DNA of 64,000 bases from Sphingomonadales bacterium Ga0077531 (GTDB lineage: Bacteria; Pseudomonadota; Alphaproteobacteria; Sphingomonadales; Sphingomonadaceae): NCBI GenBank assembly GCA_001464915.1, contig LNED01000033.1, positions 124,001 to 188,000 of the forward strand. Direction: 5' to 3'. Below, piece by piece: positions 1 through 11,937 of the stretch. The position numbers and the translations under genes were made by a program. How positions within the stretch are numbered: the stretch's first letter is position 1; every line of letters begins with the position of its first letter. The notes beneath the pieces are model-generated. The model searched no databases, was not told the DNA's origin, and worked only from the letters and a program-made list of their open reading frames with translations.

Positions 1-36
1 TGCGACGGAGCCCGTGTCTGCAATTGTTGCGATCAG

Positions 37-966
37 TTACCCCCGCGCGCTGCCAGGGCCGGTGCCGGTGACCTTCTGCATGGCCTTCAGGATATTGCCA
101 GACTGCTCGCTGCCCGATTGCGGGGCGATGAGGTTGGTGAAGGCGTTGATTTCCTCCCAATGCGCGGCAAAGCCTTCGACCGTGCGCTCGGCCTCGGGCA
201 GCCACACGGCGTCGTTCATCACCACCCACGAGGAGTGGAACCCGCCAGCGCCTGCGCCGACGATAGCGTTGGTCGGCGCGTCTTCGCTGACAAGGAACAG
301 CGCGGCCGGCACCACGTTTTCGGGCGCGAACAGCTTGAAGGCTTCTTCGGGGAACAGGTCTTCGGTCATGCGGGTGCCCGCAACTGGCGACAGCGAGTTC
401 ACGCGGATGTTGTACTTCGCGCCTTCAAGCTGCAGCGTCTTGGTCAGGCCAGCCAGACCCAGCTTTGCCGCGCCGTAATTCGCCTGGCCGAAATTGCCGA
501 ACAGCCCGGTCGAGGAGGCGGTCATCAGGATGCGGCCATAGCCTTGTTCGCGGAAGGTTTCCCAGCACGCCTTGGTGGCGAATGCCGAGCCGGTCAGGTG
601 CACCTTGACCACGAATTCGAAGTCAGTGGGCTCCATCTTGATGAAGGTCTTGTCGCGCAGCACGCCCGCGTTGTTGATCAGCACATGGACGCCGCCCCAC
701 TTCTGCTTGGCATCGGCGACCATCTTTTCCATCTGTTCGTATTCGGTGACCGATCCGCCATTGGCGACCGCTTCGCCGCCCATCGCTTCGATTTCGGCGA
801 CGACCTGCGCTGCGGCATCCGATGTGCCGGTGCCATCGCGCGATCCGCCGAGGTCGTTCACGACGACCTTTGCGCCGCGCCGGGCGAGTTCGAGCGCGTA
901 GGCCTTGCCCAAACCGCCGCCCGCACCGGTGACGATGGCGACCTTGTCCTTGAAGCTGATGGTCAT
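37..966 (-). CDS. SDR family oxidoreductase, MFE2-like 3-hydroxyacyl-CoA dehydrogenase type
   Basis: A 309-residue classical short-chain dehydrogenase, probably using NAD(H). The cofactor motif TGAGGGLG is at residues 13-20, NNAG at 98-101, catalytic Ser at about 151 and the Tyr164-x3-Lys168 pair in YGAAK. The N-terminus through VVVNDLGG resembles the hydroxyacyl-CoA dehydrogenase domain of multifunctional beta-oxidation enzymes, and a tail of about 60 residues follows the core fold. The role in acyl-CoA metabolism is inferred from that resemblance; the exact substrate is unknown. The start is supported by AGGAG seven bases before the ATG. A perfect palindrome lies 45 bases upstream and may be its operator. 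Confidence 0.85.
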   Translation of the reverse strand: MTISFKDKVAIVTGAGGGLGKAYALELARRGAKVVVNDLGGSRDGTGTSDAAAQVVAEIEAMGGEAVANGGSVTEYEQMEKMVADAKQKWGGVHVLINNAGVLRDKTFIKMEPTDFEFVVKVHLTGSAFATKACWETFREQGYGRILMTASSTGLFGNFGQANYGAAKLGLAGLTKTLQLEGAKYNIRVNSLSPVAGTRMTEDLFPEEAFKLFAPENVVPAALFLVSEDAPTNAIVGAGAGGFHSSWVVMNDAVWLPEAERTVEGFAAHWEEINAFTNLIAPQSGSEQSGNILKAMQKVTGTGPGSARG

Positions 967-1010
967 GATGTTCTCCTGTCCTTGGTATGTCTGGCTTTTG
1001 GGCGGCGCGG

Positions 1011-1026
1011 TTTACGCCTGCGTAAA
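1011..1026. promoter_or_regulatory. Palindromic operator candidate upstream of the SDR gene
   Basis: TTTACGC-CT-GCGTAAA, two perfect 7-base arms around a 2-base centre, 45 bases before the start codon of the leftward SDR gene. The ACG/CGT core flanked by TTT/AAA resembles operators of regulators of acyl-CoA catabolism (LiuR- or TetR-type), but that assignment is inference. No regulator gene is adjacent. Confidence 0.5.
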
Positions 1027-1112
1027 GCTGATTTCCGGGCGCTGCGTGGCACTTTCATGAGCGGCTTGCAACTGCCGAACTGACAGAGGGCGATGCCGTA
1101 GGGTCAGGCAGT

Positions 1113-1811
1113 TCATCCCAGGGCTCTAAGCGCCGGTATCAGCCCGTGGAACGAATCGATCACTGCATCAGCGCCCAGATCATGCGGCGGCGCGTCGCAA
1201 TAACCATAGGCCGCTGCGACCACCGGTACGCTCGCAGCCTTGGCTGCGCGGACATCATAGGTGGAGTCGCCGATGAACACGAACCTGCCCTCAGGCCCAT
1301 TGGCACCGGTGGCCGCGCGCGCGGCGATCACCGGGGCAGGGTGCGGTTTGGCGAGGAACTGCCCGTCGGCACCTTTGCCCATCGAGTCGCCGCCGATCAC
1401 GGTGTCGAACGTGCCGATCAAATCAAGCTGGGTCAGCACGTTACGGGCAAAGGCTTCGAACTTGTTGGTCACCACCGCCATCCGCACGCCTTGTGCCGCG
1501 AGATCAGCCAGCACCTCGCGCACGCCCGGATAGGGCACAGTGTGGACGGCATTGTGTGCCTCATAATAGCCGAGCATCGCCTTGTAGAGCCGTTTGAACT
1601 CATCCTCGGGCAAGCCGCCCTGGGCGTCCACCGCGCGGGCCAGCATGATCTTGGCCCCGCCGCCGATTAGGTCTTTGCTCGTCTCAAGCGGCACCGCTTC
1701 AAACCCGCCCAGCACCAGCGCATGGTTCACCGCCGCGCCCAGATCGCGGAAGGTGTCGAGCAGCGTGCCGTCAAGATCAAAGCCGATGGCGTCAAAAGGA
1801 ATGGTCGTCAT
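1113..1811 (-). CDS. gph: Phosphoglycolate phosphatase, HAD superfamily
   Basis: A 232-residue HAD hydrolase expected to dephosphorylate 2-phosphoglycolate in the cytosol. Motif I DLDGTLLDT begins at residue 12 (nucleophile Asp12, acid Asp14). Motif II is VVTNK, and motif III/IV is the conserved Lys followed by FIGDSTYDV. The cap helices between motif I and the core fit the Gph/PGP subfamily. The frame stays open much further upstream, but only this ATG gives a family-like N-terminus, and the extension would run antisense through glmU. It is divergent from glmU with 91 bases between starts. Confidence 0.85.
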   Translation of the reverse strand: MTTIPFDAIGFDLDGTLLDTFRDLGAAVNHALVLGGFEAVPLETSKDLIGGGAKIMLARAVDAQGGLPEDEFKRLYKAMLGYYEAHNAVHTVPYPGVREVLADLAAQGVRMAVVTNKFEAFARNVLTQLDLIGTFDTVIGGDSMGKGADGQFLAKPHPAPVIAARAATGANGPEGRFVFIGDSTYDVRAAKAASVPVVAAAYGYCDAPPHDLGADAVIDSFHGLIPALRALG

Positions 1812-1902
1812 GGGGTCTCCAGAATGAGCGGGCGGGGTGGCGGATGCGACTTCAAACCGCAAGTATTTGCTGGCAAGCGCACGTTCACTTACAGGGGCTT
1901 TC

Positions 1903-3276
1903 ATGACTGATACGATTACGCCATTTGCCGCCATTATCCTTGCCGCTGGCAAGGGCACCCGCATGAAGAGCGATCTGCACAAGGTGCTGCACCCGATTGC
2001 AGGCAAACCGATGATCGCGCATCTGCTTGATAGCTTTGCCACCCTGTCGCTTGCGCGCACAGTGGTCGTTGCGGGTGACCGCCGCGAGCAGCTTGAAGCG
2101 GGGTTGCAAGGGCGCGGCGTCACCATCGCCTTGCAGGAGCCGCAGCTTGGCACCGCCCACGCGGCGCTGATGGCGCGGGATGCGCTGGCGGATTTCGAGG
2201 GCGATGTGCTGGTGTGCTTCGGCGATTGTCCGATGGTGCGTGCCGAGACAGTGCGGGCGATGATCGATCGGCTCCACGCGGGCGATAGCCCCGCCACGGT
2301 AGTGCTCGGGTTCGAACCTGAAGATCCGCTACACTATGGCCGGGTGATCGCGGATGACGAAGGCCGCATCCTCAAGATGGTTGAATACAAGGACGCCGAC
2401 GAAGGCGAACGCGCTTGCCATCTGTGCAATTCGGGCCTGGTGGCAGCGCACGCTGCCGATCTTTTCGCGCTGCTGGCGCGGGTCGGCAATGACAACGCGC
2501 AGGGCGAATATTACCTCCCCGATATCGTAAACATTGCGATAGCCGACGGGCGCACCTGCGCGGTGATCGTGGCCGAGACCGCAGACGAGGTGGCCGGTAT
2601 CAACAGCCGCGCTGAACTTGCGGGGGCCGAGGCGCGCTGGCAGGCGGCGCGGCGCAGCCAAGCGATGGACGAAGGCGCAAGCCTGATCGCGCCGGACACG
2701 GTGTTTTTCAGCTGGGATACGGTGGTTGGGCGTGATGTCACCATCGAGCCCAACGTCTTCTTCGGCCCCGGCGTGACCATTGCAGACAATGTGCTGGTGC
2801 GCGCCAATTGCCATATCGAAGGCGCGAAGCTGGCGACCGGCGTCAAGGTTGGCCCCTTCGCCCGCCTGCGCCCCGGCACGGTGCTGGGCGAGGGCAGCTT
2901 TATCGGCAATTTTGTCGAGGTGAAGAACGCCGTGCTGGGTGTCGGTGCCAAGGCGAGCCATCTCACCTATCTCGGCGATGCTACCATCGGCGCGGGCGCA
3001 AATATCGGCGCGGGCACGATCACCTGCAATTACGATGGATACTTCAAGCACAAGACCGTGATTGGTGAGCGCGCCTTTATCGGCTCGAACTCGTCGCTGA
3101 TTGCGCCCGTCAGCATCGGCGCCGATGCGATTGTCGCAGCAGGATCGGCCGTCAGCCGCGATGTCGCGCCGGGCGAACTCCGTATGGTGCGCGCCGAACA
3201 GCTGATGAAGCCCGGCTGGGCCGACCGGTTCCACGATGCGATGAAGAAGAAGAAAGCGGCGGAGAAGAAGGGGTGA
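1903..3276 (+). CDS. glmU: Bifunctional GlmU: GlcN-1-P acetyltransferase / GlcNAc-1-P uridylyltransferase
   Basis: A 457-residue cytosolic enzyme that makes UDP-GlcNAc for peptidoglycan and LPS. The N-terminal uridylyltransferase domain carries LAAGKGTRMK at residues 13-22, with the conserved Lys in SDLHKVLHP just after. The C-terminal half is a left-handed beta-helix of repeated hexapeptides, including the active-site region around NFVEVK and ITCNYDG. The start was placed at the ATG preceded by AGGGG rather than 22 codons upstream. It overlaps the following HNH gene by four bases (GTGA), implying translational coupling. Confidence 0.95.
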   Translation: MTDTITPFAAIILAAGKGTRMKSDLHKVLHPIAGKPMIAHLLDSFATLSLARTVVVAGDRREQLEAGLQGRGVTIALQEPQLGTAHAALMARDALADFEGDVLVCFGDCPMVRAETVRAMIDRLHAGDSPATVVLGFEPEDPLHYGRVIADDEGRILKMVEYKDADEGERACHLCNSGLVAAHAADLFALLARVGNDNAQGEYYLPDIVNIAIADGRTCAVIVAETADEVAGINSRAELAGAEARWQAARRSQAMDEGASLIAPDTVFFSWDTVVGRDVTIEPNVFFGPGVTIADNVLVRANCHIEGAKLATGVKVGPFARLRPGTVLGEGSFIGNFVEVKNAVLGVGAKASHLTYLGDATIGAGANIGAGTITCNYDGYFKHKTVIGERAFIGSNSSLIAPVSIGADAIVAAGSAVSRDVAPGELRMVRAEQLMKPGWADRFHDAMKKKKAAEKKG

Positions 3277-3539
3277 GTGAGCAGCGCAACTGCTGGCTCT
3301 GCGCGCGCCCGCTTGGCGATATCGAGCAGTGGCATCACCCTGTGCCCAAGGCCAAGAAGGGCAAGGTGAAGGTGCCAATCCACCCGATCTGTCACAAGAC
3401 CATCCACGCCAACTTCACCAACAGCGAACTGGCCCGCATCGGCGACAAGGCGAGCGTGATCCGCGATAATGCCGCCGTCGCCAAATTCGTCGCCTGGGTG
3501 GTGAACAAGCCGGCGGACTTCGACGCGCCTACGCGGTAG
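3273..3539 (+). CDS. Small HNH-type nuclease-domain protein
   Basis: An 88-residue protein starting with GTG inside the glmU stop. It has a CWLC pair near the N-terminus, then WHHPVPK and PICHKTIHANF, which fit a compact HNH beta-beta-alpha-metal fold (paired His, a later Cys/His and an Asn). No toxin, phage or restriction gene is nearby, so a housekeeping or orphan nuclease is more likely than a defence role. Whether it cuts DNA is not shown by the sequence. The coupling to glmU is the only context. Confidence 0.7.
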   Translation: MSEQRNCWLCARPLGDIEQWHHPVPKAKKGKVKVPIHPICHKTIHANFTNSELARIGDKASVIRDNAAVAKFVAWVVNKPADFDAPTR

Positions 3540-3627
3540 CCGGTTGCCCTAGATCGTCCCGGTGCCGGGAACCTTTAGGCGCGCCAAAGGCTGAGTGTGT
3601 GGGGGCTTCGCACAAAGGAACTGACCC

Positions 3628-4224
3628 ATGCGCATCGGACGATGGATCGCCGCCGGACTTGGCATTGCTGTAATCGGAGCCGCCGCTGTGTACGCTCAGT
3701 ATCGCAACACCGAAGAACCCGAATTCGAGGCTGTTCGCACAGACGGCGATTTCGAATTGCGCGATTACCCCGCGCTGGTGGTGGCCGAGGTCATCTCATC
3801 CGGGGACCGTCAGCGTGCTAGCGGAGCGAGCTTCCGCAGGCTCGCCGCCTATATCTTCGCGCAGGACCGGCCCCAGGGCGGCGAGAGCATCGCCATGACC
3901 GCGCCGGTGCTCCAGCAGGAAACCGGCGCTGGCAGCTGGCGGATGCGGTTTGTGATGCCTGCCAAGTATACGCTCGCCACCCTGCCGCCCGCTCCCAGTG
4001 ACATTGCGCTTACCGAAGTGCCTGCGCGACGAATGGCTGCGGTGCGGTTTTCGGGCAATGGTAGCGCAGGTGATCTCGCCGCGTGGGAGGCGCAATTGCG
4101 CAACTGGCTGGAAGGGCAGGGCATCGCGCCGCTGGGAGAGGCGGAATATGCCTTCTACGATGCCCCGATGGTGGCCGGCCCGCTGCGCCGCAACGAGGTA
4201 CTGATCCCGGTTGCGGCGCAATAG
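3628..4224 (+). CDS. SOUL family heme-binding protein
   Basis: A 198-residue protein with an N-terminal hydrophobic segment (about residues 5-22) acting as signal anchor or signal peptide, then a SOUL domain: FELRDYPALVVAEV, a long central stretch ending IAMTAPVLQ, and a C-terminal NEVLIPV strand. Members bind heme or tetrapyrroles; the periplasmic location is inferred from the N-terminus. An AAGGA Shine-Dalgarno lies upstream of the ATG. The gene ends only four bases before the convergent DUF1153 gene. Confidence 0.8.
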   Translation: MRIGRWIAAGLGIAVIGAAAVYAQYRNTEEPEFEAVRTDGDFELRDYPALVVAEVISSGDRQRASGASFRRLAAYIFAQDRPQGGESIAMTAPVLQQETGAGSWRMRFVMPAKYTLATLPPAPSDIALTEVPARRMAAVRFSGNGSAGDLAAWEAQLRNWLEGQGIAPLGEAEYAFYDAPMVAGPLRRNEVLIPVAAQ

Positions 4225-4228
4225 CCCT

Positions 4229-4468
4229 TCAGGCGTCGACCATCCGTGCAGCATCGCCGCCAGCGGCAACGTAGTCACGTTCCCACTGCTCGAACTCGCT
4301 GCGGCTCAGCAGGTAACGCTGCCGCGCTTCGGCAAAACTGATCGCGTTTTCGCGCACCGCGCGCACCACGTCATCCTTGCGCGCTTTTGACCAATGCACG
4401 CGGTGGGTCTTCGGCAAGCCGTAGCTTTTGATCGCGTCGGCAATCGAAATGTTGTTGGGGTAGGCCAT
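4229..4468 (-). CDS. DUF1153 protein, SciP-like cell-cycle regulator
   Basis: A 79-residue protein with a helix-turn-helix-like core: RVHWSKARKDDVVRAV, then ISFAEARQRYLLSRSEF and WERDY. This matches the DUF1153 family, whose Caulobacter member SciP represses CtrA-activated promoters. Here the N-terminus is shorter than in Caulobacter SciP and begins MAYPNN. An AGGAG sits just upstream of the ATG. The CtrA-antagonist role is inferred from the family. The upstream gap contains two TTAA half-sites, but not with CtrA spacing. Confidence 0.7.
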   Translation of the reverse strand: MAYPNNISIADAIKSYGLPKTHRVHWSKARKDDVVRAVRENAISFAEARQRYLLSRSEFEQWERDYVAAGGDAARMVDA

Positions 4469-4660
4469 CACTTTGCTCCTCGTCGGTTGTTCGTCATCGC
4501 CCCCGATGGGCCGATTGTTGACGGGCAGACTTAACGAGGCCCTGCGGAACATGGTTAAAACGGCGTTGACGTCCTCTGCCGTGCGCGGCGTGCGACGAGT
4601 GGAGGGCAAAGTGTCGGGTTGTTTTACAGGTAGTTGCGTTGGCCACCGCGGCCTAACGCA

Positions 4661-4694
4661 AAAGGGGCGACTCCCTGCCGGAGCCGCCCCCTTT
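4661..4694 (-). terminator. Rho-independent terminator of the prolyl oligopeptidase gene
   Basis: On the minus strand an AAAGGGG-rich stem with loop GGCAG and a 3' arm ends in CCCCTTTT. One G-U wobble and one bulged base interrupt a stem of about 14 pairs. It lies 24 bases after the prolyl oligopeptidase stop. The symmetric A/T flanks could also make it work on the plus strand. Confidence 0.75.
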
Positions 4695-4717
4695 CATGGC
4701 CCAATGATCGCCTGCGT

Positions 4718-6883
4718 TTACTCGCCGGTCTTGTCCATCGGTGCACCCATCAACCGCTGCATCAGGTAGATATATTGCAGCGCCTGCAGCTTGGCGCGCT
4801 GGTCGTTATCGACCCCGCCCGAGTGGCCACCGGTCGTATCCTCGAAGTAGTAATAGGGCTGGCCCAACTCCTTGAGCTTGGCTGCACCCTTGCGCGCGTG
4901 GGCGGGGTGGGTGCGATCATCGGCGGTCGATGCCCACAGGAACGGCGCGGGGTATTCCACGCCTGCGACGATCTTCTGGTACGGTGAATAGCCTTCGATC
5001 CAGGCGCGCTGTTCAGGGATGCGCGGATCGCCATATTCGCCGATCCACGAAGCCCCGCGCCCGATCAGGTGATAGCGCAGCATGTCGAACAGCGGGATCT
5101 GCACGATCGCCGCGCCAAACAGGTCAGGCCGCTGGGTGAAGGCGGTGCCGACCAGCAACCCGCCTTGGCTGCCTCCCTGAATGCCGAGATGCTTGGGGCT
5201 GGTGAAACCGCGTTTCACCAGATCATCGCCCACCGCGATGAAATCATCCCAGGTGCGCTGCTTGTTTTCGCGGATCGCGGTCTGGTGCCAGTTCGGCCCA
5301 AACTCGCCGCCGCCGCGCAGGTTGGCGAGGACATAGGCCCCGCCGCGCTCCACCCACAGCTTGCCCGTGCTGCCGAGATAGGCAGGCAGGCGCGCGATCT
5401 GAAAACCGCCGTAGCCGGTCATCAGCGTTGCGGTGTTACCGTCCATCACCATGCCCTTGGGCTTGACGATGAAGTAGGGGATCTTGGTCCCGTCCTTGCT
5501 GGTCGCCTCGTGCTGTTCCACCTCCATGCCCTCGGGCGCGAAATAGGCGGGCGAGGTCTTCAACACCGCCGGATCGGCGCTGCCATCGGTGTAATACAGC
5601 GTGGTCGGATTGAGGAAATCGCTGACCGTGTACATGATCTGGTCGGTTTCGTCCGACGATGCCGCGATGCCGAGCGTGGCGTTATCGGGCAGCGCGACCT
5701 GCTTGCTGACCCATGCGCCATTCTCGAAATTGAACTGGAGCACCTTGCCGACGACATTGTCGAGCAGCGTCACAAACAGCGCATTGCCGGTAATCGCGCC
5801 GCCCTGTTTGGTCTGGCGTTCGCCCGGTGCCCACACCAGCGTCTTCTTCGCGCCGTTGGGGTTGGCTTTCCACTCTTCCAGATCGACCGCGATCAAGCTG
5901 TCGGCGGGGAAGGTCTGCCCGTCCACCGTCCAGTCAACATCGGTCGAATAGAGCAGGTGGCCATCGACGATCCCGTAAGGCGAGGCCTTTTTGGGGATGT
6001 CGAGCGCCAGCCATTTGCCGTCTTTCTCGACGTAATACAGGCTTTCGTGAAAGCTGATCCCGCGAAACGCGGTGCGGCCGTGGATCGTCCCGGCATTGTC
6101 GCGCAGCAGGCTGGCGCTGGCCCACACATCGGTCGGCTCACCCCGGAAGATTTCCGGCGCGTCGGCGATGGGTGTGCCGCGTGTCCACACCCGGCTGGTG
6201 AAGGGGTATTCGCTTTCGGTCAGGGTGCCTTCGCCGAAATTACGGCCGACCAGCAGCGTGTCGGCATCAATCCACTGCACGCCGCCCTGGCTTTTGGCAT
6301 CAAGCACGAAGCCACCTTCGACAAACTGTTTTGTCGCAGTGTCGAATTCGCGCAGGATGGTGGCATCCTCGCCGCCATCGGACAGCGCGATCATGCATTT
6401 GGTATTGGCGGGGGGCAGGCAGGTTGAGCCCTGATAGACCCACTCCTTGCCTTCCGCTGCGGCAAGCGCGTCGATGTCGAGCACGATCTCCCACTCCGGC
6501 TTGTCGGTGCGGTAGCTTTCGAGGCTGGTGCGGCGCAGGATGCCCTTGGGGTTCGCCTTGTCCTGCCAGAAATTATACAGGCCGTCCGGGCGGAAGCTGA
6601 CGAAGGGGATGCGGTCTTCGCTATCGAAAATCGCCAGCGCCTCGGCCTTCAAGGTGGCAAAGCGCGGATCGGCTTCGAACGCTGCAAGCGTGCGCTCGTT
6701 CTCCTTGGCGACCCATTCCAAGGCCTCGGGGCTGCGGGCTTCTTCGAGCCAGATGTACGGATCCTGCTCGGGGCCGGGGACGCCGGGAACAGGAGTTTCG
6801 GCAGCGGTGTCTTGGGCGGCGGCGCCAGTTGTTGCGGTGAAGGTCATTGCGAGCGCCAAAGCAAGGGTAGAGACAAGTTTCAA
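4718..6883 (-). CDS. Secreted prolyl oligopeptidase, family S9A
   Basis: A 721-residue serine peptidase with an N-terminal signal peptide (hydrophobic core LVSTLALALAMTF, then GAAAQ). A beta-propeller domain follows, then a C-terminal alpha/beta hydrolase domain. The catalytic Ser is in GGSQGG (about residue 572), Asp in TADDR (about 655) and His in GGHSGG (about 687). It would hydrolyse post-proline bonds in short peptides in the periplasm. The start is a TTG with AGGAGAGG just upstream; the next in-frame ATG would cut the signal peptide. It is transcribed alone, between the atp terminator and its own terminator. Confidence 0.9.
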   Translation of the reverse strand: MKLVSTLALALAMTFTATTGAAAQDTAAETPVPGVPGPEQDPYIWLEEARSPEALEWVAKENERTLAAFEADPRFATLKAEALAIFDSEDRIPFVSFRPDGLYNFWQDKANPKGILRRTSLESYRTDKPEWEIVLDIDALAAAEGKEWVYQGSTCLPPANTKCMIALSDGGEDATILREFDTATKQFVEGGFVLDAKSQGGVQWIDADTLLVGRNFGEGTLTESEYPFTSRVWTRGTPIADAPEIFRGEPTDVWASASLLRDNAGTIHGRTAFRGISFHESLYYVEKDGKWLALDIPKKASPYGIVDGHLLYSTDVDWTVDGQTFPADSLIAVDLEEWKANPNGAKKTLVWAPGERQTKQGGAITGNALFVTLLDNVVGKVLQFNFENGAWVSKQVALPDNATLGIAASSDETDQIMYTVSDFLNPTTLYYTDGSADPAVLKTSPAYFAPEGMEVEQHEATSKDGTKIPYFIVKPKGMVMDGNTATLMTGYGGFQIARLPAYLGSTGKLWVERGGAYVLANLRGGGEFGPNWHQTAIRENKQRTWDDFIAVGDDLVKRGFTSPKHLGIQGGSQGGLLVGTAFTQRPDLFGAAIVQIPLFDMLRYHLIGRGASWIGEYGDPRIPEQRAWIEGYSPYQKIVAGVEYPAPFLWASTADDRTHPAHARKGAAKLKELGQPYYYFEDTTGGHSGGVDNDQRAKLQALQYIYLMQRLMGAPMDKTGE

Positions 6884-6959
6884 ACGTCCTCTCCTACAGG
6901 AAATGCAGGGGATGTTTGTGCCGGGAGCGGGCAGGAAAGGGAAGGGGATACAAACAAAA

Positions 6960-6982
6960 AGGGCAGGCCATTGGCCCGCCCT
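6960..6982 (-). terminator. Rho-independent terminator of the atp operon
   Basis: Read on the minus strand: arms AGGGCGGGCC and GGCCTGCCCT around loop AAT (one G-U wobble), followed directly by TTTTTGTTTG. It begins 29 bases after the atpC stop and closes the ATP synthase operon. Confidence 0.85.
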
Positions 6983-7010
6983 CGTTGGTCGTTCGTCGAT
7001 TGGTGAGGGG

Positions 7011-7268
7011 TTATCCCTCGACGTGTTCGGCCAGCACGGTGAGGCCCTTTTCATTGACCTCGGCAAAGCCGCCGCGCACCTGAATGATCTCAGGCGCAGC
7101 GTTCGCGGTGGCGAATACCTGCACCGCGCCATCGCGGATGGTCGACATGAAAGGCGCATGGCCTTCCAGCACGCCGAATTCGCCCTCGGTACCGGGGACG
7201 ACCACCATGTGGACTTCCTCGGAGCGGACGAGCTTGGCAGGGGTCACGAGTTCGAAGTGGAGGGGCAT
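7011..7268 (-). CDS. atpC: ATP synthase F1 subunit epsilon, short form
   Basis: Last gene of atpHAGDC. It is an 85-residue epsilon subunit, which links the gamma shaft to the c-ring. The beta-sandwich domain is complete, from [10 protein letters not shown] through [16 protein letters not shown]. The protein then stops, so the C-terminal two-helix hairpin of longer epsilon subunits (about 130-140 residues), which can inhibit ATP hydrolysis, is missing. The gene lies 6 bases after atpD. Confidence 0.9.
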   Translation of the reverse strand: MPLHFELVTPAKLVRSEEVHMVVVPGTEGEFGVLEGHAPFMSTIRDGAVQVFATANAAPEIIQVRGGFAEVNEKGLTVLAEHVEG

Positions 7269-7274
7269 GGTGCC

Positions 7275-8753
<1,479 letters not shown>

Positions 8754-9623
8754 TTAGAGCGCTTCAGCGCCAGCAATAATTTCGATGAGTTCGGTGGTGA
8801 TCGCCGCCTGACGCTGGCGGTTGTAGATGATCGTGAGCTTGCTGATCAGATCGCCGGCGTTGCGCGTGGCGTTATCCATCGCGGTCATCGATGCGCCCTG
8901 TTCCGACGCTTCACGCTCCAGCAGAGCGCCGAACAGCTGCGTGCGCACATAACGCGGCAGCAGTTCTTCGAGGATTTCCTCTTCGCTCGGCTCGTAATCG
9001 ACGACCGATCCGGTGTCCTCGGCCAAAGTCGGCGCGGGGACGGGGATCAGCTGGTTAATGGTCGGATCTTGCGCCAGCGCCGACTTGAAGGTCGGGTAGA
9101 CGAGGTGCGCGATATCGAACTTGCCCGCGTCAAACATTGCGATCAATTCATTGGCGATGGCTTCGGCCTCGTCGAAACCGGGGGTCTTGACCGTGCTGGT
9201 GTCGAAGCCCTTGCCGATCAGGGTCGGGAATTCGCGCTTTAACGGCGCGCGGCCTTTTTTGCCGACGAGGTAGAATTCGACCGTCTTGCCAGCGGCCTGC
9301 AATTCGCGCGCCTTGATCTTGGCGGCTTTGACGAGGTTCGAGTTCAGACCGCCGCACAGCCCCTTGTCGGTGTTGACCACCACGAGCAGGTGCCGCTGAT
9401 CAGCGCCGGTACCGCTGAGCAGTTTGGGCGCGCTGTCACCGGCAACCTTGCCAGCCAGAGATGCCATCACTGCCGCAAGCCGCGTGGCATAGGGCCGGCC
9501 GGCCTCAGCCGCAGCCTGCGCACGGCGCAGCTTGGCCGCCGCGACCATCTGCTTGGCCTTGGTGATCTTCTGGGTCGATTTGACCGAGCCGATCCGGCCT
9601 TTGAGTTCCTTGAGGGATGCCAC
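8754..9623 (-). CDS. atpG: ATP synthase F1 subunit gamma
   Basis: A 289-residue central shaft subunit. The N-terminal helix [27 protein letters not shown] pattern is present, with KAKQM in place of the usual KAMQM. The conserved C-terminal helix ATRNAGDLI...[11 protein letters not shown] contacts the alpha3-beta3 ring. It lies between atpA and atpD with short spacers, as in other alphaproteobacteria. Confidence 0.96.
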   Translation of the reverse strand: MASLKELKGRIGSVKSTQKITKAKQMVAAAKLRRAQAAAEAGRPYATRLAAVMASLAGKVAGDSAPKLLSGTGADQRHLLVVVNTDKGLCGGLNSNLVKAAKIKARELQAAGKTVEFYLVGKKGRAPLKREFPTLIGKGFDTSTVKTPGFDEAEAIANELIAMFDAGKFDIAHLVYPTFKSALAQDPTINQLIPVPAPTLAEDTGSVVDYEPSEEEILEELLPRYVRTQLFGALLEREASEQGASMTAMDNATRNAGDLISKLTIIYNRQRQAAITTELIEIIAGAEAL

Positions 9624-9635
9624 GGGGCGGTGTCC

Positions 9636-11168
<1,533 letters not shown>

Positions 11169-11176
11169 CTAGTCCT

Positions 11177-11731
11177 TTAAGCCTTCATGGCTTGGGCAAG
11201 CGAGTTGAGACGGGTGCGGATCGAGGCATCAATGCGGGTCGATCCAATGGTGACAACGAGGCCGCCGAGCAGGTCGGGATCGACCGCGGCGGTAAGCATG
11301 ACCGTGCGGCCTTCGCGCGCGGTCAGCTTGGTTTTGAGCGCGGCGAGCTGATCCGTGTTGAGCGGGTGCGCGCTGGTGACCGTGGCGGTGACTTCACCGC
11401 GCTGGGCCGCGGCAATCGCCTTGAACGCGGTGATGATCGCGGGCAGTTTGGCGAGCCTGCGGTTGCCCGCCAGCACACCGAGGAAATTGATGGTCAGCGG
11501 GGACAGCTTCAGCGTCTTTGCCACCGCTGCCATCGCCTTGCCCTGCACATCACGCGCAAGTTCGGGATTGGTGGTCAGCGCGGCCAGATCAGCCGATTCG
11601 GCGAGCGCGGCTGCCAGCGTGTCGAGATCGCTCTCAACCGGCGTGACAGTGCCATTCTCGCTAGCGAGATCGAACAGGGCTGAGGCATAGCGTCCAGCCA
11701 GGCTAGCCTTGATACCGGCGGAAATATCCAC
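11177..11731 (-). CDS. atpH: ATP synthase F1 subunit delta
   Basis: A 184-residue stator subunit (OSCP-type) that ties F1 to the b-subunits. The N-terminal helical domain has [10 protein letters not shown], and the C-terminal motif [26 protein letters not shown] is diagnostic. It is the first gene of the F1 operon. The F0 genes are not in this window, the usual split arrangement in alphaproteobacteria. The 206-base gap to the divergent dioxygenase gene must hold the atp promoter, but I cannot place it with confidence. Confidence 0.94.
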   Translation of the reverse strand: MDISAGIKASLAGRYASALFDLASENGTVTPVESDLDTLAAALAESADLAALTTNPELARDVQGKAMAAVAKTLKLSPLTINFLGVLAGNRRLAKLPAIITAFKAIAAAQRGEVTATVTSAHPLNTDQLAALKTKLTAREGRTVMLTAAVDPDLLGGLVVTIGSTRIDASIRTRLNSLAQAMKA

Positions 11732-11937
11732 GCGCTTGCAGTCCTCTCGGAAGCTTCAAAGGAATAATGCTTGGGCCTTGGGATCGGGGCGTGCGCAAGG
11801 GCTGCCTGCCAAGGTTGGCGCGCGCCTAGCAATTGATTTGGGATGGTGCAAGCCACAGGTCGGGATTCTCTGGACAGACCGCAGTCGGAACGACAGATTA
11901 CTCGTTAGACGGCGACAAGCCGCAGGGGAGAGGATCG

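Noticed and set aside
1812..2297. Upstream extension of the phosphoglycolate phosphatase frame
   Set aside because: It runs antisense through glmU, is Ser/Ala/Arg-rich, and the DLDGT motif sits at the normal distance only from the ATG at 1811.
4531..4558. CtrA-type site upstream of the SciP-like gene
   Set aside because: Two TTAA half-sites are present, but they are 20 bases apart rather than 7, so the CtrA consensus is not met.
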